Source: Loripinus fragilis
Taxonomy: Eukaryota; Mollusca; Bivalvia; Lucinida; Lucinidae
Assembly: GCA_964019695.1 (NCBI GenBank)
Contig: OZ026520.1
Coordinates: forward strand, 93,190,913 to 93,254,912
Direction of reading: 5' to 3'
DNA: 64,000 bases
Shown: in pieces, positions 33,738-43,410 of the stretch
Layout of the letters: the number at the start of each line of letters is the position of its first letter
How positions within the stretch are numbered: position 1 is the stretch's first letter
Program-made: the position numbers and the translations under genes
Notes under the pieces: model-generated
Database searches by the model: none
Told to the model about the DNA's origin: nothing
Seen by the model: the letters and a program-made list of their open reading frames with translations, nothing else

Positions 33738-34074
33738 CAGCTCCCATTACGAAATATACGCAGATGCGTAATAAAAATAGTAACACTCAAGGGAGATTTT
33801 ACTAATGTGGTAAAAATGATTTCCCATACCACAAGGAACTGCTCTTAAAAATAGAAACACTCAATGGAGATCACCTAATGTGGCCAAAGATTTCCAATAC
33901 CACAAGGAACTGCTCTTAAAGGAAAGAATTCACTTCCTTTTGGAGCAAATTCTTTCCTTTAAGAGAAGTTCCAACTCGAAAAGGGACATAATTGTAGAGA
34001 ATCAATGCTCGATACAGTAGTCTTCCTTTGATGTGCGTAACTTTTTCAGTGTTCTGGCTACGCTACTGATCTAG
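33738..34074. repeat. HP7 element with internal duplication
   Basis: Centre aaaggaaagaattcacttcc / ggagcaaattctttccttta; right end cagtgttctggctacgct. The segment ending accacaaggaactgctctta appears twice in tandem (about 33780-33925). Confidence 0.75.
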
Positions 34075-34079
34075 CTTCA

Positions 34080-34590
34080 GTGTTGTACAAAGAATCAGAA
34101 ATTAATTGTATCGTTAATTGAATTTATTTTATTTTTTTGTCACACTGCAATTGAAAAAAAAGACAGGGTGTAAGTGTTAAAATTTACAGACTTTTAATAT
34201 TCATGTTATATTTCATTATGATGTTGGACATTAAAATTTCTATGATAAGGCGAAATAAAAAAAATTGTTTCTCTGGCCCTCACTCATCTATTTTTTTTCA
34301 GACTTGAATAAAAAAAGTGGCCTCATTTAATTTATACATATGTCAAAATCAAAATATCATCATTTTTATACTTAAAATGAACAAAAAAAGGGTGCCTTAT
34401 TAGTTTTCGATGAAATAAAAAATAAAAAAAGTGGCCTCACCTGTTTTTGGGAAATGAAAAATAAAAACTTACCTGCCTCATCTGTTTTTCGAAAAAGTGG
34501 CCTGAGAAACACTTGTTCATTTTTTTAGCCAAACTATGCCTTTTTTATCGTAAATTTTTAACAAAATCATGTCATTTTCATCAAAACTTT
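34080..34590 (+). other. Unassigned A/T-rich intron sequence
   Basis: Low-complexity stretch in which aaaaagtggcctca recurs several times (34310, 34425, 34490), suggesting a decayed minisatellite. Nothing else recognised. Confidence 0.5.
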
Positions 34591-34591
34591 G

Positions 34592-34802
34592 TTGGGAGCG
34601 CAGTGGTAGAGTGCTTGACTCATGATTGAAGGGTTGCCAGTTTGAGCCTCACCGGCGTCATTGTGTTGTGTCCTTAAGCAAGACACATTAATCCTAGCTA
34701 AGTAGACTATCTACTGGTTCAACCCAGGAAGGACCGTCTCTAAATAACTGAAAAATTGTTGACTGGGTCATTAAGAATCATTTCAAACAAACAAACAAAA
34801 AT
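34592..34802 (+). repeat. SINE-A
   Basis: gggagcgcagtggtagagtg head, agtttgagcctcaccgg box B, ctgaaaaattgttgactggg and caaacaaacaaac tail. An extra tagactatct lies in the body. Confidence 0.87.
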
Positions 34803-34939
34803 CAAAACGTTAATGTTTATGAAAGTCTAAGCTTTAGATAAGACTGTATTTTGTGTTTGAATCCCACCAACAGCTAAGATGACACAGAGATACCACAGAC
34901 TAGAGATGACACAGGGCTGTTACATACCAGTAGTTCACC

Positions 34940-36126
34940 AGGCCCCCAGACAAGAGTGTAAAACTGAAAATTATTTTCTTAATTCTCAACCAAGACATAT
35001 GTTGTGGGTACTCAAAAGAACCGTCTCAATGAGACAGTTCTTTTGTGCACCCAAAATATATGTTTCAACTGATGGATAAGAAATTAATCACAATTTTACA
35101 GTGAAATTTTTTGCTTAACTGGCCCTATGAGTTCACCCATACCAGGCTATCACATGACACATTGTGTTTCAGGACTTTAGTTAAGAGTGTGCAACGAAAA
35201 TTTAATTTTCTTATTTCTCAACCAAAACATATGTTGTGGGTACTCAAAAGAACCGTCTCAATGAGACGGTTCTTTTGAGCACCCAAAACATAGGTTAAAA
35301 TTGATGGGTAAGAAAATAATCACAATTTTACACTGAAAATATTTGCTTAACTGACCCTATGAGTTCATCCATACCCGGGTATCACATGATACATTGTGTT
35401 TCAGGACTTCAGTTAAGAGTGCGCAATGAAAATTTAATTTTCTTATTTCTCAACCAAAACATATGTTGTGGGGTACTCATTAAAGTTTCTAAATCTGTAC
35501 TACCCTCATATGTAAATGAAATGTTCTATTTTCGACCTTTTAATGAAACGCTTCAGTCTCTAAGATCAACAGGTGCATTGGATTTTTATACTCCAAGACC
35601 ACAAAAAGAAATTTTCAAACAAAGCTTAATTTATTCAGGTCCAGTCATTTGGAAAAACTTACCAGACTGTTTAAAAAATTTAGAAACTGTCGATTCTTTT
35701 CATAGACATTGTATTAAATGGATGAAATCCAGTCTAACTTTAAATCTTTGAAACTGAAGCATTATGTCCGTATGAACATAAATTTTGAGTGTAAAATTGT
35801 GAATATTTTTTTGTTCCCCAAGTTAGTTTGGTGCTTAAAAGATGTGTCTCATTGAGACGCTTCTTTTGAGTACCTAAAACATGTGTTTGAAATTTGGTAT
35901 AAATATTTAAAACACTTTTATCTAGAGGTGCGATATCTATAATTGTTTATGTTTATAAAGTGAGCCTGTGTGTATGTAGGTTTGAAAGTGCTCCATGCTG
36001 CTTTTATTATTTTGTATACATGTAAATCATCTTTGTACTTTATACTTGTATTCTTTTTTGGCAGTAGTTTATAGAGGGCCTCATGGAAGATTAGCTTTTT
36101 TGTTTGCTAAATGTGTTACCCTCTGA

Positions 36127-36167
<41 letters not shown>

Positions 36168-36290
36168 TATTATTAAAAGAACCGTCTCAATGAGACGGTT
36201 CTTTTGAGCACCCAAAACATATGTTTAAATTGATGGGTAAGAAAATATTTACAATTTTACGCTGAAATATTTTGTTTATATAAACCTGTG
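34940..36290 (+). repeat. Tandem array of HP1 plus 45-bp flank
   Basis: Three HP1 units (34940-35126, 35172-35358, 35404-36275) separated by a common flank (accaggctatcacatgacac attgtgtttc) with a period of 232 bases between the first two flanks. The third unit is split by a LINE insertion. A version of the flank recurs once more at 36335-36368, right before exon 9. Confidence 0.82.
35477..36172 (+). mobile_element. LINE (non-LTR retrotransposon) 3' fragment
   Basis: Codes for the extreme C-terminus typical of reverse-transcriptase ORF2 of non-LTR elements: VLPSYVNEMFYFRPFNETL, LDFYTPRPQKEIFKQS, YSGPVIWKNLPDCLK, then a stop at about 35749. The 3' end is an aataaag followed by an (ATT)n tail (36134-36172). 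5' truncated and dead. It splits an HP1 element inside its palindrome. A small inverted HP1-like hairpin (about 35790-35925) lies in its 3' region. Confidence 0.75.
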
Positions 36291-36338
36291 TGTTTTTTCT
36301 CTTCAGCTTGAGGATGGCTATATACTGTACACCTATAC
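36291..36338 (+). pseudogene. Duplicate acceptor and first 32 bases of exon 9
   Basis: tgttttttctcttcag then cttgaggatggctatatact and gtacacctatac, identical to 36361-36409 apart from one T in the pyrimidine run. Offset is 71 bases, so its use would shift the frame and hit TGA at 36418-36420. Read as a decoy acceptor. Confidence 0.9.
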
Positions 36339-36377
36339 CAGTGTATCACATGACATATTGTGTTTTTTTCTCTTCAG

Positions 36378-36539
36378 CTTGAGGATGGCTATATACTGTA
36401 CACCTATACGAACAGCCTGACACCTCAACAGTTTCTTTTTGAGGATGTAGCGGTAGATGACGGACAATGGCACTACTTCGAGGCCCGCTGGAGGGAGAGC
36501 GGACATTTGATTATGTTGTTAGATTATGGCCAGAGACAG
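36378..36539 (+). CDS. CELSR: CELSR exon 9: LamG2 continued
   Basis: Residues 450-503, exactly 54 codons, phase 0 in and out. It reads LEDGYILYTYTNSLTP, then VAVDDGQWHYFEARWRESGH and MLLDYGQRQ. DGQWHYFE and LDYG are LamG2 landmarks (DGGWHHLLIEL and LDYG in vertebrates). The acceptor at 36376-36377 is the second of two near-identical copies. The upstream copy (AG at 36305-36306) would shift the frame and meet TGA at 36418-36420, so the downstream one must be used. The donor at 36540 is likewise the first of three identical copies. Confidence 0.93.
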
Positions 36540-36546
36540 GTGAGAG

Positions 36547-36721
36547 TTGGTTTGATTTGGTTTTTTATGTCCCAGTCAACAATTTTTCAGTTATGCCGGG
36601 ACGGGTCTTCCTGGGTTGAGCCAGTACTAAGCAAGGATTAACGCATGGACACCGGTGAGGCTCGAACCTGCAACCCCTCGGTCTCTAGTCAAGCACCCTA
36701 CCACTGAGCCACTGTGCTCCC
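36547..36721 (-). repeat. SINE-A inserted across the exon 9 donor
   Basis: Complement of SINE-A (tatgtcccagtcaacaattt, gagccagtactaagcaagga, ctaccactgagccactgtgc). It is flanked by a 13-bp direct repeat, agacaggtgagag, at 36534-36546 and 36722-36734, which includes the end of exon 9 and its GT donor. Confidence 0.9.
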
Positions 36722-36775
36722 AGACAGGTGAGAGGAGAACTGGATAGGTTAAATGTGGTTAACCCATTTAAAAGG

Positions 36776-36962
36776 GGGCTCAGTGGATGGGTGCTTGACT
36801 CGAGACTGAAGGGTCGTGGGTTCCAGCCTCACCGGCGTCACTGCGTTGTGGTCCTTGAGCAAGACACATTTATCCTAGCATAGTACTGGTTCAACCCAGG
36901 AGACCTGTCCCTGTTTAACTGAAAGATTGTTGATGGGACATAAAGAATCAAATCAAACAAAA
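36776..36962 (+). repeat. SINE-A
   Basis: gggctcagtggatgggtgct head, gggttccagcctcaccgg, atcctagcatagtactggtt and aatcaaatcaaacaaaac tail. Confidence 0.85.
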
Positions 36963-37045
36963 CAACGCAGTGACATGGGTGAGGCTCGAACCTGCAATTC
37001 CCTTGACTCGAGTCAAGCACTCTACCACTGAGTCACTGTGCTCCC
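36963..37045 (-). repeat. SINE-A head, reverse strand
   Basis: gtgaggctcgaacctgcaat, caagcactctaccactgagt and actgtgctccc, followed by a third copy of agacaggtgagag (37046-37058). Confidence 0.8.
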
Positions 37046-37071
37046 AGACAGGTGAGAGGAGAACTGGATAG

Positions 37072-37232
37072 GCACAGATTTAGATAAAAAAAGTTCAGCA
37101 TTAAATTGTATATATTTATATTACCCATCAGTTTTAACATATGTTTTTGGTGCTCAAAAGAACCATCTCATTGAAACGGTTCTTTTGAGTACATACAATT
37201 AGTTTTTCGTTACACATTCTTAAGTAAAGCCC
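37072..37232 (-). repeat. HP1 element
   Basis: Core gtgctcaaaagaaccatctc attgaaacggttcttttgag, right end cacattcttaagtaaagccc. It splits a duplicated block, with gataggttaaatgtggtta resuming afterwards. Confidence 0.75.
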
Positions 37233-37284
37233 TGATAGGTTAAATGTGGTTAGCCCATTTAAGCCTAACATCCTTTTTATGGGA

Positions 37285-37410
37285 CATAGACAAACATTGC
37301 AGAATGCTCCCCTTGGAGCATTCTACAATACTTTTGACTTGCATTAAGCGATAATTAGTCTTGAAAACCAATTTTTTGTCTTTTTTGTCTTTACACAGGT
37401 TTTACTGTAT
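37285..37410. repeat. HP2 right part
   Basis: gcagaatgctccccttggag cattctac and the terminal acacaggttttactgtat. Confidence 0.72.
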
Positions 37411-37654
37411 CTTAATAAATAGTATAGAACCTGATGAGAAGTCTAGATCTGTGCCATCTCATTTGGGCCTGCACTCTTTTTCTATGGTCCCTTTTGCAGG
37501 TTTAACTGTTAAGCAAGAATTTAGAGCAATGAAAATAAGGTTTGGACACTATAATTTTGAGTTATTATGTTTTGTCAATGATACGAGTTGCAATTTTCAT
37601 GATCTTATAATTGATATGTGTTGTTCAACATATTTTGTTTTCTTTTTTCTTTAG

Positions 37655-37768
37655 AAAATTGCTACCATACAGAGCAGCTTGGCACAGAAAGCCGTTGACC
37701 ATGTATATGTTGGTGCCCAGAAGTTTGGTTCCCTGCCCTCTGAGAATAACTTCATTGGTTGCATAGAG
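37655..37768 (+). CDS. CELSR: CELSR exon 10: end of LamG2
   Basis: Residues 504-541, 38 codons, phase 0 in and out. It contains AVDHVYVGAQKFGSLPSEN and NFIGCIE, the GG-V and F-GCM region that ends a LamG domain. The exon follows a strong pyrimidine tract and ends gag|gtgagt. Confidence 0.93.
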
Positions 37769-38021
37769 GTGAGTCTTACTGAATAATGTGTCTCCCTGTC
37801 AAATGTTTTCGAAATGCTTCTGTAAGTAATTTTTTTTAATTTATAGACAAGTAAACAATGTCCCTATTCAGACTTACCAGACCCTTTATTGTTATTGTCA
37901 GGTGGAGCAAGAAAGGTTTTGAAGCAAGAAATGCAATTTTACAGAAAAACAATGTAGACCCAAATCAGCTAGCTGGCTTCATCAGAAGCCAGCTCATCCG
38001 TATGAAGATTCTATAGCAATG

Positions 38022-38284
38022 GTGTAGCCGGAACGCTGAAAAAGTTACGCACATCAAAGGGAGACTACTGTATCAAACAATGATTCTCTACAATTACATC
38101 CCTTTTCAAAATGGGAACTTTTCTTAAAGGAAAGAATTTGCTCCCAGAGGGAGCCAATTCTTTCCTTTAAGAGCAGTTACTTAAGGTATGGAAAATTACT
38201 TTTGCCACATTAAGTGAGCTCCCTTGAGTGATACTATTTTTATTACGTATGTGCATATACTGCGTATTGGGCGCTACGCCAATC
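38022..38284. repeat. HP7 element, full length
   Basis: gtgtagccggaacgctgaaa at left, gcgtattgggcgctacgcca at right; centre aaaggaaagaatttgctccc agagggagccaattctttcc. Confidence 0.82.
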
Positions 38285-38428
38285 TATAGCTATGATTAAA
38301 TTACACCACTGAAGTGGCTGGAAATCAGAACTTGAGTTAGCATTCACAATTCAAAAAGAACTCTGTGTGCACTTAAAAGAGTATGATTTATTAAGTTAAA
38401 TATGGTATAATTGTTTCAACTTGCTCAC

Positions 38429-38656
38429 TTAACCCTTTACTCCATAGACTATTTTTAGATCATGACATCATTTTCTATTTTTAGACAGCATTGAAAATTT
38501 TCAAGAAAAATTAAGTTAAGTTTTGAATACTTTTGAAAATATTGTGGAAAATGGAGCATTTGCTCCAAAAGAGCAAATGCTCCATTTTCTATAATGTTTT
38601 CAAATCTGTGATATTTCAAAGGCGTCAAAAAGCGTCTTTATGGGGTAAAGGGTTAA
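38429..38656 (+). repeat. TA1 element
   Basis: ttaaccctttactccataga at left, tatggggtaaagggttaa at right, TTAA on both sides; centre gagcatttgctccaaaagag caaatgctcc. Ends about 22 bases before exon 11. Confidence 0.87.
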
Positions 38657-38678
38657 ATTACTATTTCATTTCTTTCAG

Positions 38679-39107
38679 AATGTAAGAGTTGGAAACACCC
38701 AGAACTCGGTGCTCCAGAGACCACAAATCTTCAATGCCACTGAGGGCTGTACATCAGCTAACCCTTGCACCAGTTCCCCGTGCCCGACCCAGACTACCTG
38801 TGTAGATGAGTGGGAGGACTACTCCTGCCAGTGTCCCCCGGGAACCCTCGGTCCAGACTGTCTCAACATCTGTACCAACTTCAATCCCTGCCAGAACATG
38901 GCTCACTGTCGCCATCCCCAGGGTGGGAGCTATCAGTGTGAGTGTGGTAGCCTACAGTCCGGGGACTATTGTGAGAATGTTGCTAAGCAACCTTGTCCAG
39001 CCAAGTGGTGGGGTTACCCAGTGTGTGGTCCTTGTCATGAGAACTGTACCAGAGAGAATGGATTCAACCCCAGCTGTGATAAAACAACGGGAAAATGTTC
39101 ATGTATG
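38679..39107 (+). CDS. CELSR: CELSR exon 11: EGF5, EGF6 and start of laminin-type EGF
   Basis: Residues 542-684, the largest exon here (429 bases), phase 0 in and out (atg|gtaagt). NVRVGN ends the LamG2 tail. EGF5 follows (CTSANPCTSSPCPTQTTC, CVDEWEDYSCQC). It fits the Asp/Asn beta-hydroxylation consensus C-x-D-x4-Y-x-C-x-C, also present in vertebrate CELSRs. EGF6 is NPCQNMAHC with GGSYQCECG. Then comes WWGYPVCGPCHENC and CDKTTGKCSC, the start of the laminin-type EGF (vertebrate WWGNPVCGPC and CNKTNGQCQC). No internal stop. Confidence 0.96.
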
Positions 39108-39149
39108 GTAAGTTTGTGTTCAATTACAAAGGACAAATATATTTCAATA

Positions 39150-39370
39150 TAATATTGCACTTGTCCTGCAGGATGAGTGACTTAAAATTTTGACTCGTCC
39201 TGCAAACACATGCACTTGTCCTTTAAAAGGGTATGTAATAAAGAACACAAGGGGAGTAATATGCAATATGAATTCCTCGAGTAATTCTTCTCAAAGCACT
39301 CATACTACAGGATGAGTGCTTTGGGAAGAATTACTCATCCTTTCTAGATTTCACTCGTAATTATGAGCGG
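39150..39370. repeat. Inverted-repeat element (aggatgagtg ends)
   Basis: cttgtcctgcaggatgagtg repeats in variant form and gaattcctcgagtaattctt ctc pairs with gaagaattactcatcc. Not seen elsewhere here. Confidence 0.5.
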
Positions 39371-39732
39371 ATGAGTGGAATTTTTTTTCCCTGAATTATG
39401 TCATGGTGTTTTTGATGTGGACCTTGTCAGCATCAGTGTTGGCGTGACAATTTTTTGTGCGCAAGGTATCTCATGAACTGGTGGGCAGATTGCAACTAAA
39501 TTTGCATGGATAAATCATAGAGGCATGATGAAAACATGATTAGGTTGTGGTGAACTTGTCCTAATTTTCGAGGTCACAGAGCTAAATAGGTTAAATTTGA
39601 GGGTGTGTAGTGTGTGGGGGAGACATCTGTTTTCTTTAAAACAATGCTAGTTATGCTTTAAATCTGCTATTTCAGACTAAAACAAGCATTTAGCTAATAC
39701 CCGTGTATTTAGTTACTTGTGAATTTTGGTTG

Positions 39733-40008
39733 GGCCGTTTAGCGCAGTAGGTAACGTGTCTAACTGCGGATCCAGGGGGTCGCAATACAATCCCGGCACG
39801 GTTCCATATTTTCATGGAGATTTCTACTGTCATTCTCCTCCCTTCCGCTGAGTCATTCAAGAAGGGTTGTTGTCTGTTACAAGCGAAGGTATGTGCACGA
39901 AGTACTGGTTGACTGCTTGTTCAAGCTTGCCCAGGAAAAAGTGTAGTTAGGTTAACTGATCGTCCCAGCATGACCATAGCTGGGATGTAGAGCAACAAAA
40001 CAAACAAA
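39733..40008 (+). repeat. SINE-B
   Basis: ggccgtttagcgcagtaggt aacgtg head, agggttgttgtctgttacaa body, cagcatgaccatagctggga and acaaaacaaacaaaag tail. Confidence 0.86.
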
Positions 40009-40103
40009 AGCTTGTGAATTTGAACTCCTTGTGACCTAACAATAAGTGTGCATAGATAATTCAAAATTTTATGCCCTCTTTTGATATCAGCCTGCTTAAA
40101 TTA

Positions 40104-40163
40104 TAAACATGGCTCAAGAGTCTACAATATAAGTTTGTTACTGGTCAGTGTCCATGTATAGAT
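40104..40163 (+). pseudogene. Ghost copy of the middle of exon 12
   Basis: taaacatggctcaagagtct acaatat and ttactggtcagtgtccatgt atag match exon 12 bases 40247-40306 at about 143 bases offset, with substitutions, one deletion and a TAA. No splice sites flank it. Confidence 0.85.
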
Positions 40164-40193
40164 TTAAAATGTAATATATCTGTATATTTGTAG

Positions 40194-40401
40194 ACCAACT
40201 ATTACCAACCACCCGGGAGCTATACATGTGAACCATGTAACTGCTATCAACATGGCTCTAAGAGTCTACAATGTGACCATGTTACCGGTCAGTGTCCATG
40301 TATAGAGGGAATCATTGGTAAAAGATGTAACCAGTGTGCCAGTCTGTATGCTGAGATACGATTGGACGAGGAGGGAGAAGATGGCACTTATGGCTGCAGG
40401 G
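40194..40401 (+). CDS. CELSR: CELSR exon 12: laminin-type EGF
   Basis: Residues 685-753, phase 0 in, phase 1 out. It reads TNYYQPPGSYTCEPCNCYQH, then LQCDHVTGQCPC, GIIGKRCNQC and YGC. This matches NYYKPP, CLPCDCFPHGS, TGQCACKPGVIGRQCNRC of vertebrate CELSRs. The donor is g|gttagt, slightly off consensus. It was chosen because only this cut keeps frame with exon 13 (CRV-DYQACPR). A degraded copy of the exon's middle part lies about 143 bases upstream in intron 11. Confidence 0.93.
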
Positions 40402-40424
40402 GTTAGTAGAATTCTTATAGTTAG

Positions 40425-40545
40425 AATGTGAGCCTTGTTGCGAGAAAATCTGATATGTTGCATGCAAACAACAAAGGTGGAGATCAGACTGTGCATCTGC
40501 ACAGTCTGATCAGCACCTTTGTTATTTGCTCTCTGGAAAGTATAA
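40425..40545. repeat. HP3 fragment
   Basis: gtgagccttgttgcgagaaa at left and the dyad agatcagactgtgcatct / gcacagtctgatcagcac. Confidence 0.65.
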
Positions 40546-40559
40546 AATCTTATCACATA

Positions 40560-41080
40560 TTCGGGATGCTATTTTCCGCGATAACCCAGTTTGCATATGC
40601 GATAAGTTCTTTCCCGCCAACTGGTTATCACCCTGCCATGACTGATAACCGTAAGTCAGGCATTTTGAACGGAGAGCGGTTATCATGCCCGGCATGAGAC
40701 GTTGATCATTAGATGACGTCAGATGTAAACATGTGGTGTGACGTAACGCAAAGTTTACGTCAATCCTATGTTTTACTTACATTTTTTATGTCAAATGTGT
40801 TAAAACAGTGAATTGGAATATGTGATATTCTCTCGGGCTGATAATGGAGTCTGGAGTTGATACTTCGGGCGATAACCAAAACGCCCTGAGATAATCTCTA
40901 ATTTTAGCATTCTATGGTCAGATATTGTCAGAATAGGATAAGAAAATGAAACAAGTGCTTGAGATGAAATGAAACACATAATATTAGTTTTTCTACCCAA
41001 AATGTGTATAGCCTCGGAATGATTTTTTATACGTTTCATTGTCGGCCTGTTGAGCACAATGCATTGTGCTCATAGGCTTT
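40560..41080 (+). other. Unassigned part of intron 12
   Basis: Contains dispersed gataacc and ggttatc motifs in both orientations (40575-40690, 40845-40880), perhaps a worn foldback element, and ggcctgttgagcacaatgca with a related copy at 41262. Not assigned. Confidence 0.4.
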
Positions 41081-41082
41081 GA

Positions 41083-41265
41083 TAAACAAAACTTTTCAGT
41101 GTAAAATTGTAAATATTTTCTTACCCATCAGTTTTAACATATGTTTTGGGTGCTCAAAAGAACCGTCTCATTGAGATGGTTCTTTTGAGTACCCACAACA
41201 TATGTTTTGGTTGAGAAATAAGAGATTTAAATTTTCATTACGCACTCTTAACTAAAGTCCTGGTG
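41083..41265 (-). repeat. HP1 element
   Basis: Core gtgctcaaaagaaccgtctc attgagatggttcttttgag; right end ttacgcactcttaactaaag. Confidence 0.83.
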
Positions 41266-41459
41266 CTCAACAGGCCGACATGAAATGTATAAAAATCTCA
41301 TTCTGACGCAATAAAATTTTTGGGAGGGATATGGGGTATAATATGGATGAGTGGATAGGAAGGGCTAAACTTTTTTGTTATGCCCTTGACAAACTTAAAA
41401 GGAAAAAATTCTAATTTATTATCTTTTTGATATGCAATTGAAGTTGTTGTTTTTTCTAG

Positions 41460-41656
41460 TTGATTACCAGGCCTGCCCAAGGATTTTCTCTCACAACATG
41501 TGGTGGGACTCTAAGGTAGCCGGAGTGGCAGTGGTACAGAAATGTCCTAATGGCGCTGTCGGTGAGGCTGTACGTAACTGTAGTTCTGATGGACTCTGGC
41601 AGGAACCTGACCTAATGAACTGTACCAATCCAGCCTTCCTTGAGCTTGAAACTAAG
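41460..41656 (+). CDS. CELSR: CELSR exon 13: hormone receptor (HormR) motif
   Basis: Residues 754-819, phase 1 in, phase 0 out. It reads DYQACPRIF, NMWWDSKVAGVAVVQKCPNG, AVRNCSSDGLW and LMNCTN. This is the extracellular hormone-binding-like domain of adhesion GPCRs: CPR start, WW, CP.G, RNCS..G.W and NCT all present. It precedes the GAIN domain as expected. Confidence 0.96.
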
Positions 41657-42139
41657 GTAAGCTTTTTTTAAAGACATAAAAATTTGAGCAATAATAGTGG
41701 TACCACTCATTATAGTGACTCTCTGCAGGATTCACACTGGGAAGATCAAAAAGACAGTCATATTGAGGTAACTATGACTTCCTTACAGGGGCAATAAAAT
41801 GGTCCCATGAAGGGATTAGGTAATTTATGATAAAAGTTTGACCATTATCTTAGTGAAAGTAATAGTGTTGTATACAGGTAAGTCCCCTCTTTAGGCCCCT
41901 TTAATTTTGTGAGATACTGAAACTGTCCCATATCAGTTCGTCCTTTAATGATCTCTAATGGACAGGAATATATGTCTTTAAACTTTAAAAATACCAATTC
42001 ATTTATAAGATGAGGCAATCATAGCAAATCAAGATCAGATGCTGCAGAATGTGGTATCTGATCAGGGTCATTCTGTGGCATCTGATCTAGATCTCCTCTG
42101 TTTCATATTAAGATGTTCTGTTAAAATGCAAGTTCTGTA

Positions 42140-42345
42140 AAACTCTTTCCCAGCTGGTGGTTGCTTATTTTGGTAGCTATTAACCTTTGCAAACAGTTTG
42201 GACAAAGATCAGGCTGGACAAAATGTCCGGCCAGATCTGGACCCAAACTGTTTGAAAATCTGATGGTATTCCTGAAAGAATTTTTTGCAAAAACTATTTT
42301 TTTAAAAAATTCCTCATAAATGGTTTTTCAAGGATAACATTAGAG
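42140..42345 (+). repeat. TA4 element
   Basis: gctattaacctttgcaaaca gtttgg and ggccagatctggacccaaac tgtttgaaaatctgatggta. Confidence 0.7.
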
Positions 42346-42551
42346 TGTGAAACACTTTGAATTCATATCTGGCCCAACATTTCTGAAAAACATTTTTGAG
42401 AAAAAAATCAAAGAAAAAAATCCACAGACATCAAATAAAATGCAAAATTCTTAGTATGTAAAGAAATAAGTTTGTATTACAACTGATGAACTTCTAGCAT
42501 TTTTATCCTTATACCCACCTTATCAAACGATCATTTTTTTTTCAAATTTAG

Positions 42552-42761
42552 GTATTGAAACTGGAATCAGGAGAATTATCTGTGACAACCTTTGTTGCCA
42601 AGACAACCATAGCCAGTCTGGCTGAAGCAACCTCCAGTACAGAGAAAATGTTTGGTAATGACCTCAATATTACTTTACGAATCATGAATCTCATCTTGGA
42701 CTACGAGAATAGCCAGGTCGGCCTCAATCTCACCAGTGAACAGTCAAGCACATTTTTATCG
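42552..42761 (+). CDS. CELSR: CELSR exon 14: GAIN domain, subdomain A
   Basis: Residues 820-889, 70 codons, phase 0 in and out. It reads TKVLKLESGELSVTT, then MFGNDLNITLRIMNLILDYE. LFGNDVRTAYQLLARILQHE is the vertebrate counterpart in the helical part of GAIN. Two N-linked sequons (NIT, NLT) are seen. Confidence 0.93.
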
Positions 42762-42795
42762 GTAAGTTAGAATAGTTTCCTGAAATTCATTTAGG

Positions 42796-43036
42796 CCTTT
42801 TTCTCATGTGACAAACCTGTCTTCGGGGTTTCTGACAAAGCAAGTTTCAAATCAGTCTCCTCAGCTACAGAGACTAGCTAGAAAATTGAAACTTCGCCTG
42901 TAGCAAGTTAAGATGTGTTACTTTCTAAAAAGTGGATAACAAAGGCGCTGAACAGACTGCGCGGATGCGTGCAGGCTGGTCTGCGCCTGTGTTGTTCGTG
43001 ACCCCCCGAAGACAGGTTTTCTCATAACGAGGTCCA
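42796..43036. repeat. HP3 element
   Basis: ttctcatgtgacaaacctgt cttcgg at left, gacaggttttctcataacga ggtcc at right; dyad gactgcgcggatgcgtgcag. Confidence 0.75.
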
Positions 43037-43201
43037 TTTGAAAGTTTCTTAATTTCTTTTCAGTAAATTTTTATCAATGTATAGAAAGTATAGATGCAGG
43101 TGTATTGACATAATAACTGTCTCATATATTAGTACCACCAAAGATGGATGATTCAACAACACAGTCATTAACACTAAAGTTCTTTTCTATTCATCTCTAT
43201 T

Positions 43202-43410
43202 GGGGAGCGCAGTGGCTCAGTGGTAGAGTGCTTGACTCGAGACTGAGGGGCCGCGGGTTTGAGCTTCACCGGCGTCACTGGGTTGTGGTCCTTGAGCAAG
43301 ACACATTTATCCTAGCTAAATTACTGGTTAAACCCAGGAAGACCTGTCCCTGTATAACTGAAAGATTGTTGATGGGACGTGAAGAATCAAATCAAACAAA
43401 CAAACAACAC
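43202..43410 (+). repeat. SINE-A in a 45-bp direct duplication
   Basis: gggagcgcagtggctcagtg gtagag head, gcgggtttgagcttcaccgg, full body and caaacaaacaac tail. Flanks 43158-43200 and 43409-43451 repeat the same 45 or so bases (cacagtcatta ... ttcttttctatt ... catctctattg). Confidence 0.88.

Noticed and set aside
35359..35751. Protein-coding gene in intron 8
   Set aside because: Only the last part resembles a protein and it is the C-terminus of a non-LTR retrotransposon, 5' truncated.
36307..36338. Exon 9 starting at the first acceptor
   Set aside because: Gives a frameshift and TGA at 36418-36420; the second acceptor keeps LamG2 intact.
38806..39111. Second open frame over exon 11
   Set aside because: Overlaps the EGF-coding frame, which has clear homology and splice borders; the other frame has none.
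40402..40410. Alternative donor at 40406 (gtagaa) for exon 12
   Set aside because: Its phase does not fit exon 13; the cut at 40402 (gttagt) gives the frame ...GCRV-DYQACPR.
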